64,000 nt of DNA from an uncultured Bacteroidales bacterium (GTDB taxonomy: Bacteria > Bacteroidota > Bacteroidia > Bacteroidales > FEN-979): assembly GCA_903945175.1 (NCBI GenBank), contig CAJAUM010000110.1:1-64000 (forward strand), in the 5' to 3' direction. The translations under genes were made by a program, and so were the position numbers. Each line of letters starts with the position of its first letter. Position 1 is the stretch's first letter. Below the pieces are notes generated by a model, which saw only the letters and a program-made list of their open reading frames with translations, ran no database searches and had not been told where the DNA came from. Below are positions 16,978 through 27,387 of this stretch, one piece after another.

Positions 16978-19900
16978 ATGATCAATTTTTTTAAAAAAAT
17001 GCTGGGAAATAAGTCTCAGCGCGATATCCGGGAAATCAATCCGATGGTTGACAAAGCCCTGGAAGCTTACAAAGAGATAACGACCCTTTCGAATGATGAA
17101 CTTCGTGCCCGAACCATTGATTTCAAACGCAGGATAAGCGAATACATCTCCGGTAAAGACAAGGAGATAAATGACCTGAAAGAGCAAATAAATTCAGATG
17201 AGCTTGAAATTGATGAAAAAGAGAAATTGTATGGCGTACTTGACCGTCTCGAAAAGGAATCCTATGAATTGACGCAGGAAGTTCTGCGTGACATTCTGCC
17301 TGAAGTTTTTGCAGTAATGAAGGATACAGCCCGGCGGTTTTTCGAACATGAGTTCGTGGAGGTAACTGCAACGCAGGCCGACCGTGACCTGGCCGCAAAA
17401 AAGGCATTCGTTGAAATAGACGGTGACATCGCGCGGTTCAAAAACAGCTGGACTGCCGGCGGAAATATGATCACCTGGGACATGGTTCATTACGACTGCC
17501 AGTTGATTGGCGGGGTGGTGCTGCATGAGGGGAAAATCGCCGAAATGGCCACGGGTGAAGGAAAGACACTGGTTGCAACGCTTCCGATGTTCCTCAATGC
17601 CTTACCAGGCAAAGGGGTGCATATTGTTACCGTAAACGACTACCTGGCCAAACGTGACTCGGAATGGATGGGCCCGCTGTTCGAATTCCATGGCCTTAAA
17701 GTTGATTGTATCGACCGTCATGAGCCCAATTCCCAGGCGAGACGTGACGCCTACCTGGCCGATATTACCTATGGGACCAACAACGAATTTGGGTTCGATT
17801 ATCTGCGCGACAATATGACCAGTAATCCGGAAGAGTTGGTGCAACGTCCGCATAATTATGCCATTGTGGATGAGGTCGACTCTGTTTTGATCGATGATGC
17901 ACGTACGCCATTGATCATCTCCGGTCCTACACCCAGGGGAGAAAATCAGCTGTTCGATGATCTTAAACCCAACGTGACCAAACTTTACAATGCCCAGCGG
18001 AATCTGGTGACCAAATATCTTTCCGAGGCGAAATTGTTATCGGAAGATCCAAAAAATGATGAGAATATGAAAAAGGCCGGAGAACAGCTTTTTCGCGCCC
18101 ATCATGGATTACCAAAGAACAAGGCGCTTATTAAATTCCTCAGTGAAGCGGGGATGAAAGCGCTGTTACTGAAAACAGAGAACTTTTATCTTGCCGAGCA
18201 GTCCAAAAATATGCACATCATCGACGACGAGCTCTTCTTTGTTATTGATGAGAAAAACAATACCATTGAATTGCGCGACAAGGGCATCGACTTGTTGACC
18301 GAATCTTATGAAGATCCTACCTTTTATATCCTGCCCGACATTGGCTCGGTAATCGCAGAACTCGAGCGTCAGAGCCTTTCCGAAGATGAAAAAGTGGAGA
18401 AGAAGGATGCGTTGATGCGTGATTATTCCATCAAGACGGAACGCGTACATACGGTTAACCAGCTCATCAAGGCGTATGCGTTATTTGAGAAAGATGTGGA
18501 GTATGTGGTGATGGATAATAAGGTGAAAATCGTGGATGAACAGACAGGTCGTATCCTTGAAGGTCGTCGCTATTCCGACGGTTTACACCAGGCCATTGAA
18601 GCCAAGGAAAATGTGAAAATCGAAGCGGCCACACAAACCTACGCGACTGTTACCCTGCAGAACTATTTCCGTATGTATAAAAAACTTGCGGGTATGACCG
18701 GTACGGCCGAAACCGAAGCCGGTGAGTTGTGGGATATCTACAAATTGGATGTGGTCGTCATTCCTACCAATAAAAAGGTTGTCAGGGATGACCGTGAAGA
18801 TATGGTTTTTAAAACCAAGCGGGAGAAATTCAATGCCGTAATCGAAGAGATCGAGAAGCTGGTGCAGGCAGGACGTCCCTGTCTGGTGGGAACCACCTCG
18901 GTGGAGACCTCAGAGTTATTAAGCCGCATGCTCAAGCGAAAGAATATCGCACACAACGTATTGAATGCCAAGCTGCATGCCAGGGAAGCTGATATTGTTG
19001 CCGAAGCGGGTCGTGCAGGCACCGTGACCATTGCCACCAACATGGCCGGTCGTGGTACCGATATCAAGTTAGGCCCCGGTGTGAAACAGGCAGGTGGTCT
19101 GGCGATTATTGGCACCGAACGGCATGAGTCGCGGCGTGTCGACCGCCAGTTGCGTGGTCGTGCCGGTCGTCAGGGTGACCCGGGAAGTTCCCAGTTCTTT
19201 GTTTCGCTTGATGATGATCTGATGCGCATGTTCGGGTCCGACCGCATTGCAAAAATCATGGACCGCATGGGGATCAAGGATGGGGAGGTCATTCAGCATT
19301 CGATGATCACCAAATCCATCGAGCGTGCTCAGAAAAAGGTGGAGGAGAACAACTTTGGTGTTCGTAAACGGTTGCTCGAATACGACGACGTAATGAATAT
19401 CCAGCGTGAAGCCATCTATAAGAAGCGCCACCATGCCCTTTTTGGCGATCGCCTGGCAGTGGATATTTCGAACATGATCTACGATGTATGTGAAACCATT
19501 GTACTGGATTCACAGGAAAAACGCGATTTCCATAGCTTTAACCTGGATTTGCTCAAGGAATTCGCCGCTGATTCCCCCATCTCAGAATCAGATTTCGGAT
19601 CATTGAACAATGATGAACTTGGCGACAAACTGTATAGTTACATCTACAAGCGTTATAAATCCAAATGTGATCATATAGCTCAGAAAACCTTTCCGGTAAT
19701 CCGGGATGTTTTTTTTAATGATACACGGTACGAAAACATTGCCATTCCGGTGACCGATGGTCTGAAAACCATGCAGGCTGTTGCAAACCTGAAAAAAGCA
19801 TATGAAGATAAAGGAAAAGAGGTCGTTCTGGCCATTGAAAAGGGAATTGTGCTTGGCATGATCGACAATGCATGGAAAGAGCACCTGCGTGAGATGGATG

Positions 19901-20265
19901 ATCTGAAGCAATCGGTTCAGAATGCGGCTTACGAGCAGAAAGATCCCTTGCTGATTTATAAGTTTGAGTCTTTTGAGCTTTTTAAAACGATGGTTCAGCG
20001 GACCAACAAGGAGATTACCTCGTTCCTTATCAAAGCAGATGTACCCATACAGGTCGAAAACGTGAAGGAAGCTGCGGCTCCCCGCAAAATGGATCGTGCA
20101 CGGATGAAGGAAGAGCGTTCGGACCTGTTGTCGCAATCAAATTCAAAAACCCAGGAACCATCGCGCCCCCAACCGGTAAAAGTTGAAAAAAAGGTAGGGC
20201 GCAATGATTTGTGCCCCTGCGGAAGCGGAAAGAAGTACAAGAATTGTCATGGAATCAGTGAATAA
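16978..20265 (+). CDS. secA: Preprotein translocase ATPase SecA
   Basis: SecA drives post-translational export through SecYEG. The 1095-residue protein is longer than E. coli SecA (901 aa) because of Bacteroidota-type insertions in the N-terminal ~100 residues and about residues 320-420. Visible elements are Walker A (ATGEGKT), [13 protein letters not shown] in the DEAD box, the [12 protein letters not shown] and [11 protein letters not shown] motifs of the second helicase domain, and the C-terminal zinc site [14 protein letters not shown] that binds SecB and lipids. The start is ATG. pyrH follows 17 bp later. Confidence 0.98.
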   Translation: MINFFKKMLGNKSQRDIREINPMVDKALEAYKEITTLSNDELRARTIDFKRRISEYISGKDKEINDLKEQINSDELEIDEKEKLYGVLDRLEKESYELTQEVLRDILPEVFAVMKDTARRFFEHEFVEVTATQADRDLAAKKAFVEIDGDIARFKNSWTAGGNMITWDMVHYDCQLIGGVVLHEGKIAEMATGEGKTLVATLPMFLNALPGKGVHIVTVNDYLAKRDSEWMGPLFEFHGLKVDCIDRHEPNSQARRDAYLADITYGTNNEFGFDYLRDNMTSNPEELVQRPHNYAIVDEVDSVLIDDARTPLIISGPTPRGENQLFDDLKPNVTKLYNAQRNLVTKYLSEAKLLSEDPKNDENMKKAGEQLFRAHHGLPKNKALIKFLSEAGMKALLLKTENFYLAEQSKNMHIIDDELFFVIDEKNNTIELRDKGIDLLTESYEDPTFYILPDIGSVIAELERQSLSEDEKVEKKDALMRDYSIKTERVHTVNQLIKAYALFEKDVEYVVMDNKVKIVDEQTGRILEGRRYSDGLHQAIEAKENVKIEAATQTYATVTLQNYFRMYKKLAGMTGTAETEAGELWDIYKLDVVVIPTNKKVVRDDREDMVFKTKREKFNAVIEEIEKLVQAGRPCLVGTTSVETSELLSRMLKRKNIAHNVLNAKLHAREADIVAEAGRAGTVTIATNMAGRGTDIKLGPGVKQAGGLAIIGTERHESRRVDRQLRGRAGRQGDPGSSQFFVSLDDDLMRMFGSDRIAKIMDRMGIKDGEVIQHSMITKSIERAQKKVEENNFGVRKRLLEYDDVMNIQREAIYKKRHHALFGDRLAVDISNMIYDVCETIVLDSQEKRDFHSFNLDLLKEFAADSPISESDFGSLNNDELGDKLYSYIYKRYKSKCDHIAQKTFPVIRDVFFNDTRYENIAIPVTDGLKTMQAVANLKKAYEDKGKEVVLAIEKGIVLGMIDNAWKEHLREMDDLKQSVQNAAYEQKDPLLIYKFESFELFKTMVQRTNKEITSFLIKADVPIQVENVKEAAAPRKMDRARMKEERSDLLSQSNSKTQEPSRPQPVKVEKKVGRNDLCPCGSGKKYKNCHGISE

Positions 20266-20282
20266 ATTCAAAAAACCATAGC

Positions 20283-20990
20283 ATGATAAAATTTAAACGG
20301 ATCCTTTTAAAACTTTCGGGTGAAGCACTGGAAGGTAACCAGGGTTATGGCATCGATCCGGTTCGCCTGGCTGATTATGCAGGCGAGATCAAATCGGTGG
20401 TGGCTGAAGGAGTTCAGGTTGCCATTGTGATCGGAGGAGGGAATATCTTCCGTGGATTGGCAGGAACCAGCAACGGAATGGACCGCGTTCAGGGTGACTA
20501 TATGGGAATGCTTGCCACTGTCATCAACAGCATGGCCCTTCAGGCAGCCCTGGAAAAACTGGGCATCCAGGTTAAACTCCTCTCAGGTATAGCCATCAAT
20601 CCGATTTGTGAAGCAATGAGCCGTCGTAAAGCCATGGGTCACCTGGCCAAAGGGCAGGTGGTTGTAATCGCCGGAGGAACAGGCAATCCCTATTTTACAA
20701 CCGACAGCGCCTCCGCCTTGCGCGCCATCGAAATTGATGCTGATGCCATTTTCAAAGGCACCCGCGTGGATGGTATCTATACCGCTGATCCTGAAAAAGA
20801 TGCTTCTGCGAAAAAATACAGCACGCTCACCTTTGATGAAGCGTATGAAAAGGGCCTGAAGATTATGGATCTGACGGCATTTACACTTTGCCGGGAAAAT
20901 AAAATGCCCATCGTGGTTTTCAACATGAATCAACCTGGGAATCTGCTTAAACTCATTCAGGGTGAAGCAATCGGAACGATGGTTAGTTAA
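20283..20990 (+). CDS. pyrH: UMP kinase
   Basis: PyrH phosphorylates UMP to UDP. The 235-residue protein has the amino-acid-kinase fold signatures: LLKLSGEAL at the N-terminus, IGGGNIFRG, DYMGMLATVINS, and GGTGNPYFTTDSASALRA, with KGTRVDGIY and DPEKDASA. As in most bacteria it is followed by frr, but the 91-bp spacer is a decayed heptamer repeat. Confidence 0.98.
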   Translation: MIKFKRILLKLSGEALEGNQGYGIDPVRLADYAGEIKSVVAEGVQVAIVIGGGNIFRGLAGTSNGMDRVQGDYMGMLATVINSMALQAALEKLGIQVKLLSGIAINPICEAMSRRKAMGHLAKGQVVVIAGGTGNPYFTTDSASALRAIEIDADAIFKGTRVDGIYTADPEKDASAKKYSTLTFDEAYEKGLKIMDLTAFTLCRENKMPIVVFNMNQPGNLLKLIQGEAIGTMVS

Positions 20991-21005
20991 TTGAAAAGTC
21001 TTGTA

Positions 21006-21061
21006 TTTTCGATGTATGATTTGTAGTTTTGATCTTTTATTTTCGAGTTTTGATGATTTTC
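21006..21061 (+). repeat. Degenerate heptamer array between pyrH and frr
   Basis: Eight 7-bp units in register (TTTTCGA, TGTATGA, TTTGTAG, TTTTGAT, CTTTTAT, TTTCGAG, TTTTGAT, GATTTTC). It is much more diverged than the other arrays and ends 20 bp before the frr ATG. Confidence 0.6.
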
Positions 21062-21081
21062 AAATTATAAAAGTATCCTGA

Positions 21082-21645
21082 ATGAACGAAGAGATAGAAT
21101 TTACACTGGATGAGGCCAAGGAGGGGATGTCGCTGGCTGTTCAGCATCTGGAGAAGGAATTACAAAAACTACGTGCCGGTAAGGCCAGCGCACAGATGCT
21201 TGATGGCGTCAGGATTGATTATTATGGGGTGATGACCTCCATTGACCAAACGGCCAACATCAGCACCCCGGATGCCAGACAGATCATCGTGCAGCCATGG
21301 GATAAAAGCGTTCTTGGCTTGATCGATAAAGCCATCCAGGCTGCCAACCTGGGTTTTAATCCAAAAAACGAAGGCGAGATTTTAAGGATTACGGTCCCTC
21401 CGTTAACTGAGGAACGTAGGCGCGACCTGGTCAAAAAAGCCAAAAATGAAGCTGAAAACGGAAAGATCAGCATCCGGAATATCCGCAGGATTGCCAATGA
21501 AACAGCGAAGAAATTAAAGAAGGATGGAGTTCCTGAAGATGAAGTTGAAAAACTTGAAGCAGATATTCAAAAGATAACGGATGAGTTTAGCTCCAGGGTA
21601 GATAAAATTCTTGAGATAAAAGAGAGAGACATCATGACGGTATAG
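21082..21645 (+). CDS. frr: Ribosome recycling factor
   Basis: A 187-residue RRF, which with EF-G splits post-termination ribosomes. It has the long-helix hairpin sequence HLEKELQKLRAGKASAQML, the VKKAKNEAENGKISIRNIRR segment and the paired C-terminal helix. It converges on the GH20 gene with only 16 bp between stop codons and no obvious terminator. Confidence 0.98.
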   Translation: MNEEIEFTLDEAKEGMSLAVQHLEKELQKLRAGKASAQMLDGVRIDYYGVMTSIDQTANISTPDARQIIVQPWDKSVLGLIDKAIQAANLGFNPKNEGEILRITVPPLTEERRRDLVKKAKNEAENGKISIRNIRRIANETAKKLKKDGVPEDEVEKLEADIQKITDEFSSRVDKILEIKERDIMTV

Positions 21646-21661
21646 GAGGCGGTGTTGGAAT

Positions 21662-24028
21662 CTAAAAGACGACGACCTCATCCGTAAACATCCAGCTATC
21701 TTGTCCAGCGCCTTCATGCCAACCGGGGCATTTTCCAAGGTTTTTGGCTTTAACCCTGATATATCTGGCTTTCGAATTTTCCATGAACTGAAAGTTGAAG
21801 GGCTGCATGATTGCTTGCGCTTCATTGGTCGGAATGTTATTTGCAACCTCATTGAACGAGTGGTATTTCTTTCCGTCCGACGACAATGAAAATTCAACAA
21901 CTACCGGCAGGAATATCCAGCTTCGTTGATTTTGAAGGAAGTTCATCTGCACTGAGTTTACCGGGACCTCCTTGCCCAGGTCGATGATCAGATCCAGGTC
22001 GTTCCCATAAAACCCTTGCCAAAGACCGTCACGGTGGTTTATCGATCCGCGAAGTCCGTCAGTCAGGGCATGCTTGCCAGCAGCGGGATAGCGATAAGAA
22101 TAGTCTTTGAGGTACCTGACCGGCTTTCCAATGGCATGGTGAAAAATGAGTGGCATCTCCACAGCTTTTTCCTTCAGATTGCCGTCGACAAACATACCCG
22201 CTTTGATCACCCCGTTGGCCTTCACTTCAAATGGTCCGGAATAAACGAGAGAAGAGGGTTTTACATCGTCACCATTGATTGTATATTGAATCGGAACATC
22301 GAACTGTTCCGATTCAAGGATGACCTTCATGGCGCCGGATTTTTTATCATGCCGGGTGGTTACCCCGACTTTGAAAGATCCTTTGCTGTAGTTGACCTTC
22401 ATATAATCAAGCCGCTTGAACTGATTGGCCATCCGGCGTTGAAAATCACGCCAGTTTCTTGTGTTTTTTGGCGACCATACCACCTCCGACAGGGCAATCA
22501 TGCGCGAAACAGCCATGTATTCCACATGCGATGTGGTGGGGATGAATTCCGTCCAAACGTTGCCCTGCGCCCCTAAAATGTGTCTGGCCTGTTCAGGAGT
22601 TAATTCCTTCGGAGTTGGTTCATAGGAATAGACTTTTTTCAATGAAGTGAACCCCCCGATGGCCTTGGGTTCCGATGCAGGATCAGCCTGGTAATAATCA
22701 AAATAGCAATGCGAACCGGGTGTCATGATGGCGTCGTGTCCCTGCTTTGCTGCAGCGATCCCGCCTTCAACACCCCGCCACGACATCACCGTCGCTTCAG
22801 GGGCCAGACCGCCTTCAAGAATCTCATCCCACCCAATCAACTTGCGATTTTTAGAGATAATAAATTTTTCCATCCGCTTGATAAAATAACTTTGCAGCTC
22901 TTTTTCATCCTTTAATCCTTTTGTTTTGATGCGATTCAGACACTTGGGACATGTTTTCCAGTTGGTCTTATCTGCCTCATCACCTCCCACATGAATGTAC
23001 TTCGAAGGGAACAGCGCCACAACCTCCTCTAATACATCTTCAAGGAAAGTAAACACAGAATCATTGCCGGCACACAGAATATCGATGTTTGGCCAATAAC
23101 CACCTGCTGGAACGGTGAAAGGCCCTCCGGTACAGGAAAATTGCGGGTAAGCGGCAAGAACCTCTTTGTTATGCCCCGGCATCTCAATTTCCGGAATAAT
23201 GGTAACATAGCGGTCGGAGGCATATCGGACAATTTCACGGATTTCATCCTGGGTATAATAACCGCCATAGGTGGCCTTTTCGCCGGGTTTTTGTTCTGGG
23301 CGCCCATCCCAGGGCATATCTTCATGGTCAACCCTCCATGCTGAAATCTCCATCAGCTTCGGGTACTTCTTGATTTCGACCCGCCATCCGTTGTCATCGG
23401 TTAGATGCCAGTGAAAAGTATTGATCTTGTACATGGAAATCAGGTCGATGTAACGCTTGATGAATTCCTTCGGAAAAAAATGGCGCGATACATCGAGGTG
23501 CATTCCGCGGTAGGAATACCTTGGATGATCCCTGATATCAACACAGGGCACATCCCAGGATCTGTCCGAAACAACATTATGAGGTTGGCAAACCTCTGGG
23601 GGCATGAGTTGCAGCAATGACTGGATGCCGTAAAACAAGCCGGCGCCCGTGGAGGCCCTGATATCGATTTTTTTTTGTGAAATCAGCAGTTCATATCCCT
23701 CGGGGGAGATTTTTGATTTGTCGTTGGTCAGTGTGAGGAGAATGGCGTTTGAAGTTTTATCCCCTTTTGTAACCTCTTCCACCTTAAAATCCGGTCCGCC
23801 AGCCAGGTGCAGCTGGTCGGCAAAAAAATGCGCAACCCGAACCAGGTTCGTATCCCCGGAGGAGATGAACAACCTTGTTTGTTTATCAATCGTAAACTTG
23901 CCGGGCTTGAGCTTCAATTGTGCCGGTTTAGGCACGATGGATGGGCTTGCAATGATTGGATTATCGGCTGCTGTGGCATAAACAGCGAGAAATAACATCA
24001 GGATCAGGAGGCAGAACGCTTTGTGCAT
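21662..24028 (-). CDS. Beta-N-acetylhexosaminidase (GH20)
   Basis: A 788-residue exported glycosidase. After the signal peptide (residues 1-21) it has the GH20 N-terminal alpha/beta domain, then the catalytic barrel with SYRGMHLDVSRHFFP, FHWHLTDDNGWRVEIK, EIEMPGH, and the catalytic pair Asp350-Glu351 in HVGGDEADK. The C-terminal ~140 residues form a chitobiase-type and F5/8-like (CBM32-type) carbohydrate-binding region. The enzyme removes terminal beta-GlcNAc or GalNAc from glycans or chitin oligomers. It lies next to a kinase gene that resembles N-acetylhexosamine kinases, so released amino sugars may be phosphorylated in the same pathway. Confidence 0.95.
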   Translation of the reverse strand: MHKAFCLLILMLFLAVYATAADNPIIASPSIVPKPAQLKLKPGKFTIDKQTRLFISSGDTNLVRVAHFFADQLHLAGGPDFKVEEVTKGDKTSNAILLTLTNDKSKISPEGYELLISQKKIDIRASTGAGLFYGIQSLLQLMPPEVCQPHNVVSDRSWDVPCVDIRDHPRYSYRGMHLDVSRHFFPKEFIKRYIDLISMYKINTFHWHLTDDNGWRVEIKKYPKLMEISAWRVDHEDMPWDGRPEQKPGEKATYGGYYTQDEIREIVRYASDRYVTIIPEIEMPGHNKEVLAAYPQFSCTGGPFTVPAGGYWPNIDILCAGNDSVFTFLEDVLEEVVALFPSKYIHVGGDEADKTNWKTCPKCLNRIKTKGLKDEKELQSYFIKRMEKFIISKNRKLIGWDEILEGGLAPEATVMSWRGVEGGIAAAKQGHDAIMTPGSHCYFDYYQADPASEPKAIGGFTSLKKVYSYEPTPKELTPEQARHILGAQGNVWTEFIPTTSHVEYMAVSRMIALSEVVWSPKNTRNWRDFQRRMANQFKRLDYMKVNYSKGSFKVGVTTRHDKKSGAMKVILESEQFDVPIQYTINGDDVKPSSLVYSGPFEVKANGVIKAGMFVDGNLKEKAVEMPLIFHHAIGKPVRYLKDYSYRYPAAGKHALTDGLRGSINHRDGLWQGFYGNDLDLIIDLGKEVPVNSVQMNFLQNQRSWIFLPVVVEFSLSSDGKKYHSFNEVANNIPTNEAQAIMQPFNFQFMENSKARYIRVKAKNLGKCPGWHEGAGQDSWMFTDEVVVF

Positions 24029-24084
24029 ATCATATCAGATTATCTGGTTTATTTATCTTGCAAAATACGGAAAAAAACGATGTA

Positions 24085-25182
24085 TTATCCGTCCAATGCT
24101 TTGTTTATAATATCACGCATCGCCGTAAAATGTTCCTCCATGCTTTGCACCAATTTGAATTGTGCCCTGGCTCTTTGCAGATTGTGCCCGGGAAAGCCGA
24201 TTTTGAAATAATGGTCCCCGTCGATGTGATCGGTTAAAAAACGCAGCCCGATGAGGTAGGTCATGAACTTTGCAGAGAAGGCCAGATGGTTGATTTCGAT
24301 TGTGTTCAGGAAATTTCGGGCAATCCCGAGATAGCCTTTCGCGTAGGCTGTAAACAGATCAAGGTCAATATTCACCCTCAGCAGATCTGCTTCATCTTCA
24401 GCCCCGGTAGAGGCCCCGGTACGGATGGCATCACCGAAATCGTATAAAACGTAGCCTGGCATGACCGTATCAAGATCAACCACGGCGATGGCCTTGTTTT
24501 CGGGGTTAAACAGCACATTGTTGCATTTGGTGTCGTTGTGGGTGACACGCAGGGGGATTTTCCCAAGTTCCCCCAGCCGCAGGATGGTGTGCATCTCCTC
24601 TACGCGTGATTCGACAAAATCGATCTCTTCTTTTGCATCCCTGACCCTGTGGGCAGGATTGCAACGCACAACTTCACGGAAATTTGAAAGCCGAAACGCG
24701 ATGTTGTGAAAATTGGGCAGAATTTCAAATAGCGTATCAGCCTTGAAATCAGAGGTGAGGTACTGGAACGTGGCGAAAGCCTTGCCTCCTTCATAGGCCA
24801 GTTCAGGGTTTTCCAGCATATCGTAGCTTCTGCTTTGTCTCACATGATTGTATAATCGCCAGTAATTCCCTTCTTCGTCCTGTGTGTAATAACCGCCACT
24901 CCTGGTCTGGGTCAGATGAATGGTCTGAAAATGGCCATAGCGCGCCTGATCAGAGATCAGTTTTTGTTGCAGGTGCTTTGTGATCCTGCGTATGTTATTG
25001 GTGAGTTCCCCGACGTTGGTAAAGATCTTGTGATTGATACGCTGAAGGAGATAGTTGGTGGCCGGTTCGGGAGCAGTGGTTACCAGGTACGAATCGTTGA
25101 TATGGCCTGAACCAAAGGGTTTTACTGAGATGATATCTCCTTCTGTTTTGAACCGGCTGATAATATTGATATGGCTATTCAT
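24085..25182 (-). CDS. Aminoglycoside-phosphotransferase-fold sugar kinase, NahK-like
   Basis: A 365-residue APH-fold kinase: FGSGHINDSYLV (glycine-rich loop, residues ~23-34), catalytic loop RVTHNDTKCNNVLF (His215, Asp217) and metal site AVVDLDTVMPGYVLYDFGD (Asp236). The HNDTK...NNVLF and DLDTVMPG forms are those of N-acetylhexosamine 1-kinases, which phosphorylate GlcNAc or GalNAc at C1 and so feed a phosphorylase-type salvage route. Homoserine kinase II or choline kinase relatives remain possible. Its neighbour is the GH20 enzyme, transcribed the same way. An 8-bp repeat array begins at the base adjoining the ATG. Confidence 0.78.
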   Translation of the reverse strand: MNSHINIISRFKTEGDIISVKPFGSGHINDSYLVTTAPEPATNYLLQRINHKIFTNVGELTNNIRRITKHLQQKLISDQARYGHFQTIHLTQTRSGGYYTQDEEGNYWRLYNHVRQSRSYDMLENPELAYEGGKAFATFQYLTSDFKADTLFEILPNFHNIAFRLSNFREVVRCNPAHRVRDAKEEIDFVESRVEEMHTILRLGELGKIPLRVTHNDTKCNNVLFNPENKAIAVVDLDTVMPGYVLYDFGDAIRTGASTGAEDEADLLRVNIDLDLFTAYAKGYLGIARNFLNTIEINHLAFSAKFMTYLIGLRFLTDHIDGDHYFKIGFPGHNLQRARAQFKLVQSMEEHFTAMRDIINKALDG

Positions 25183-25268
25183 GTCACCCTGTTACCCTGT
25201 TACCCTGTTACCCTGTTACCCTGTTACCCTGTCACCCTGTCACCCTGTTACCCTGTCACCCTGTTACT
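25183..25268. repeat. 8-bp tandem repeat array between kinase and POT genes
   Basis: Ten full units of GT(T/C)ACCCT in perfect register (25183-25262) plus a partial unit. The array starts at the base adjoining the ATG of the minus-strand kinase gene and lies about 87 bp before the plus-strand transporter ATG. The only variation is T or C at position 3. Same family as at 13410. Confidence 0.97.
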
Positions 25269-25354
25269 CCTTTATTCACAGGCTATCTTCAGCAAGTCCA
25301 AAAATACAAAGAATATTTTCGGTATTTTCGCTGCGAATCATCAGAAAATGCGAT

Positions 25355-26644
25355 ATGACAAAATCTGCCTCTGCAAAAAGCCTTGCCTCCTTCCCGAAAA
25401 ACTTCTGGACAGCGATCTCGATGGAGTTTTTCGAGCGGGGTTCCTACTATGGAGTGATGTCGGTACTGTCGGTTTACCTGGTTTTATCGAAAAATGACGG
25501 AGGGCTTGGGTTTTCTAAAGAGAGTGTAGGTGTGATCAAAAGTACCATTACACCGTTGCTCTATTTTCTGCCTATTTTATCCGGGGCCATCGGCGATCGT
25601 TTCGGTTACCGGAAAGTACTCTTCTTCGCCTTCTTTACCATGAGCCTGGGATATTTATTTGCAGGATTTTCGACCACCTATGTCACCGTATTCAGCAGCC
25701 TCATCATGGTGGCGTTGGGCGCCGGATTTTTTAAACCTATGATTTTGGGAACCATATCACGGGTTACGGATAAATCAAATTCTTCGGTGGGATTCGGAAT
25801 ATTTTACTGGTCGATCAACATGGGTGCATTCCTGTTTCCATTGATCCTGGTGCCATACCTGAAATCGATCTCCTACAATTATATTTTTTTCATGGCTGCT
25901 GTCGGGACAGGCTGGTTGTTGTTCTTAAACTATTTTGTATATAAGGAACCTACCGGAACACGGGCGGCGAAACCACTGGGGCAGGTTTTCACGGAGATGC
26001 TCACCGTGCTGCGTGACTTCCGTTTTATCCTGATGATCGTGATCTATTCGGGTTTCTGGATTATGTATTTCCAGGTTTACGACTCTGTTTTGTGGTACCT
26101 GAATGAAAAGGTCGACATGACCGGGTTCAACAACCTGATCAACGGATTTCTCTCCTATTTTGTAAATAACCCCTCATGGAAATTCGACGCCGAGCATGTC
26201 ACGGTGATGAATGCCGGGGCGATTATTGTGCTGCAGTTGCTTGTTTCAAGTCTGGTGCGCAATACCAAGGCGCTGCCCACCATGATCTTCGGGATTTCGC
26301 TTGGATCAATCGGCATGGGAATGCTGGCCATCTCGCCGAGTGGTTGGATTTTTCTGGCCTCCATGTTTATTTTTACCCTGGGCGAGATGATTGCACATCC
26401 GAAATTTATCGCCTATGTCGGGCTAATCGCCCCGCAAGATAAGAAAGCGCTCTACCAGGGCTGGTCATTCATGTATGGGGTGATTGGCAGCGGGGTGGGG
26501 GGCATCCTGGGAGCCGCACTGTACGTGAAATTTGTCGAAAAGATGAATCAACCATCTCTCCTGTGGATCACCTTCAGCATGATCGGGGTTTTTACCATCA
26601 TCGGGTTATTGTTATTTAACCGGTTTCTGGCGCCCCGGAAATAG
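25355..26644 (+). CDS. POT/PTR2-family proton-coupled transporter
   Basis: About 429 residues from the ATG at 25355. Upstream in-frame codons run back through the tandem repeat and are not credible as protein. The sequence has the POT-family opening (ISMEFFERGSYYGVMSVL, an ExxER-like motif), GDRFGYRKVL (the MFS loop 2-3 motif), and about ten to twelve hydrophobic segments. POT proteins usually import di- or tripeptides with protons; Bacteroidota homologues may carry other small solutes. It is divergent from the GH20/kinase pair. Whether it moves amino sugars is speculation. Confidence 0.83.
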   Translation: MTKSASAKSLASFPKNFWTAISMEFFERGSYYGVMSVLSVYLVLSKNDGGLGFSKESVGVIKSTITPLLYFLPILSGAIGDRFGYRKVLFFAFFTMSLGYLFAGFSTTYVTVFSSLIMVALGAGFFKPMILGTISRVTDKSNSSVGFGIFYWSINMGAFLFPLILVPYLKSISYNYIFFMAAVGTGWLLFLNYFVYKEPTGTRAAKPLGQVFTEMLTVLRDFRFILMIVIYSGFWIMYFQVYDSVLWYLNEKVDMTGFNNLINGFLSYFVNNPSWKFDAEHVTVMNAGAIIVLQLLVSSLVRNTKALPTMIFGISLGSIGMGMLAISPSGWIFLASMFIFTLGEMIAHPKFIAYVGLIAPQDKKALYQGWSFMYGVIGSGVGGILGAALYVKFVEKMNQPSLLWITFSMIGVFTIIGLLLFNRFLAPRK

Positions 26645-26655
26645 CCTCTCAGGTT

Positions 26656-27387
26656 TTATTCGACCAGCACCCGCGTTTGCTTTATTCTTTCTGCATCAGC
26701 AATGATAAATTCGTATTCCGACCGGTCTGGTTTGCCCATGAAAACACTGTGTTGATGAAAGGTCATTCCACTTGGTTGCTGTCTTTCAGGATGAATATGA
26801 ACCTCCTTCGCACCCGTTGAGGATATCAGTTCAGCGATGTTATGCTCCTTTACCCCGCAACCAGGCATGATTGTGATAAGGCCATCGGCCCGGGCAATCA
26901 GTTCTCTGATCAACCTTGCTCCCTGGGGCGCGGTTGGCTGCTGACCGGAAGTAAGGATGCGGTCAACTCCGAGTGAAATGAGGTCTTCGAGCGCCTGAAA
27001 AGGATCAGCGGTCATGTCGAAGGCCCTGTGACAGGTAATACCCATTGGACGGGCAAGATTCACCAGTTCTGTCATGCGTTCTTTGTCAATCGTGCCATCG
27101 CGATGAAGGATGCCGAAAACAACGCCATCAGCGCCGAGGTTTTTAGCCATTCTGACATCCTCCTGCATGATCTCAAATTCACCATCGGAGTAAAGAAAAT
27201 CACCTCCGCGGGGGCGTATCATCACAAATAGGCCGATTTGCAGATTTCTTCGGGCAAACTGGATAGATCCCGCGCTGGGAGTAGTGCCGCCGTCATGCAG
27301 ATTTTCACAGAGTTCAACACGATCGGCTCCGCCTTTTTGGGCTTCGATGGCTGAAATAGCTGAATTTACGCAGGCTTCAATGATCAT
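26656..27387 (-). CDS. cutC: CutC family protein
   Basis: A 243-residue TIM-barrel protein with family signatures EACVNSAISAIEAQKGGADRVELCENLHDGGTTPS, FVMIRPRGGDF, CHRAFDMTADP and GCGVKEHNI. CutC is named for copper homeostasis in E. coli, but that role is disputed and the enzymatic function is not settled. The last gene of an overlapping minus-strand group: its ATG overlaps the stop of the 100-residue gene upstream. Confidence 0.94.
   Translation of the reverse strand: MIIEACVNSAISAIEAQKGGADRVELCENLHDGGTTPSAGSIQFARRNLQIGLFVMIRPRGGDFLYSDGEFEIMQEDVRMAKNLGADGVVFGILHRDGTIDKERMTELVNLARPMGITCHRAFDMTADPFQALEDLISLGVDRILTSGQQPTAPQGARLIRELIARADGLITIMPGCGVKEHNIAELISSTGAKEVHIHPERQQPSGMTFHQHSVFMGKPDRSEYEFIIADAERIKQTRVLVE

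Noticed and set aside
21646-21661. Terminator between frr and GH20
   Set aside because: The 16-bp gap has no hairpin.
25055-25354. N-terminal extension of the POT transporter through the 8-bp repeat
   Set aside because: The frame is open only because the repeat has no stops; the family N-terminus starts at the ATG 25355.
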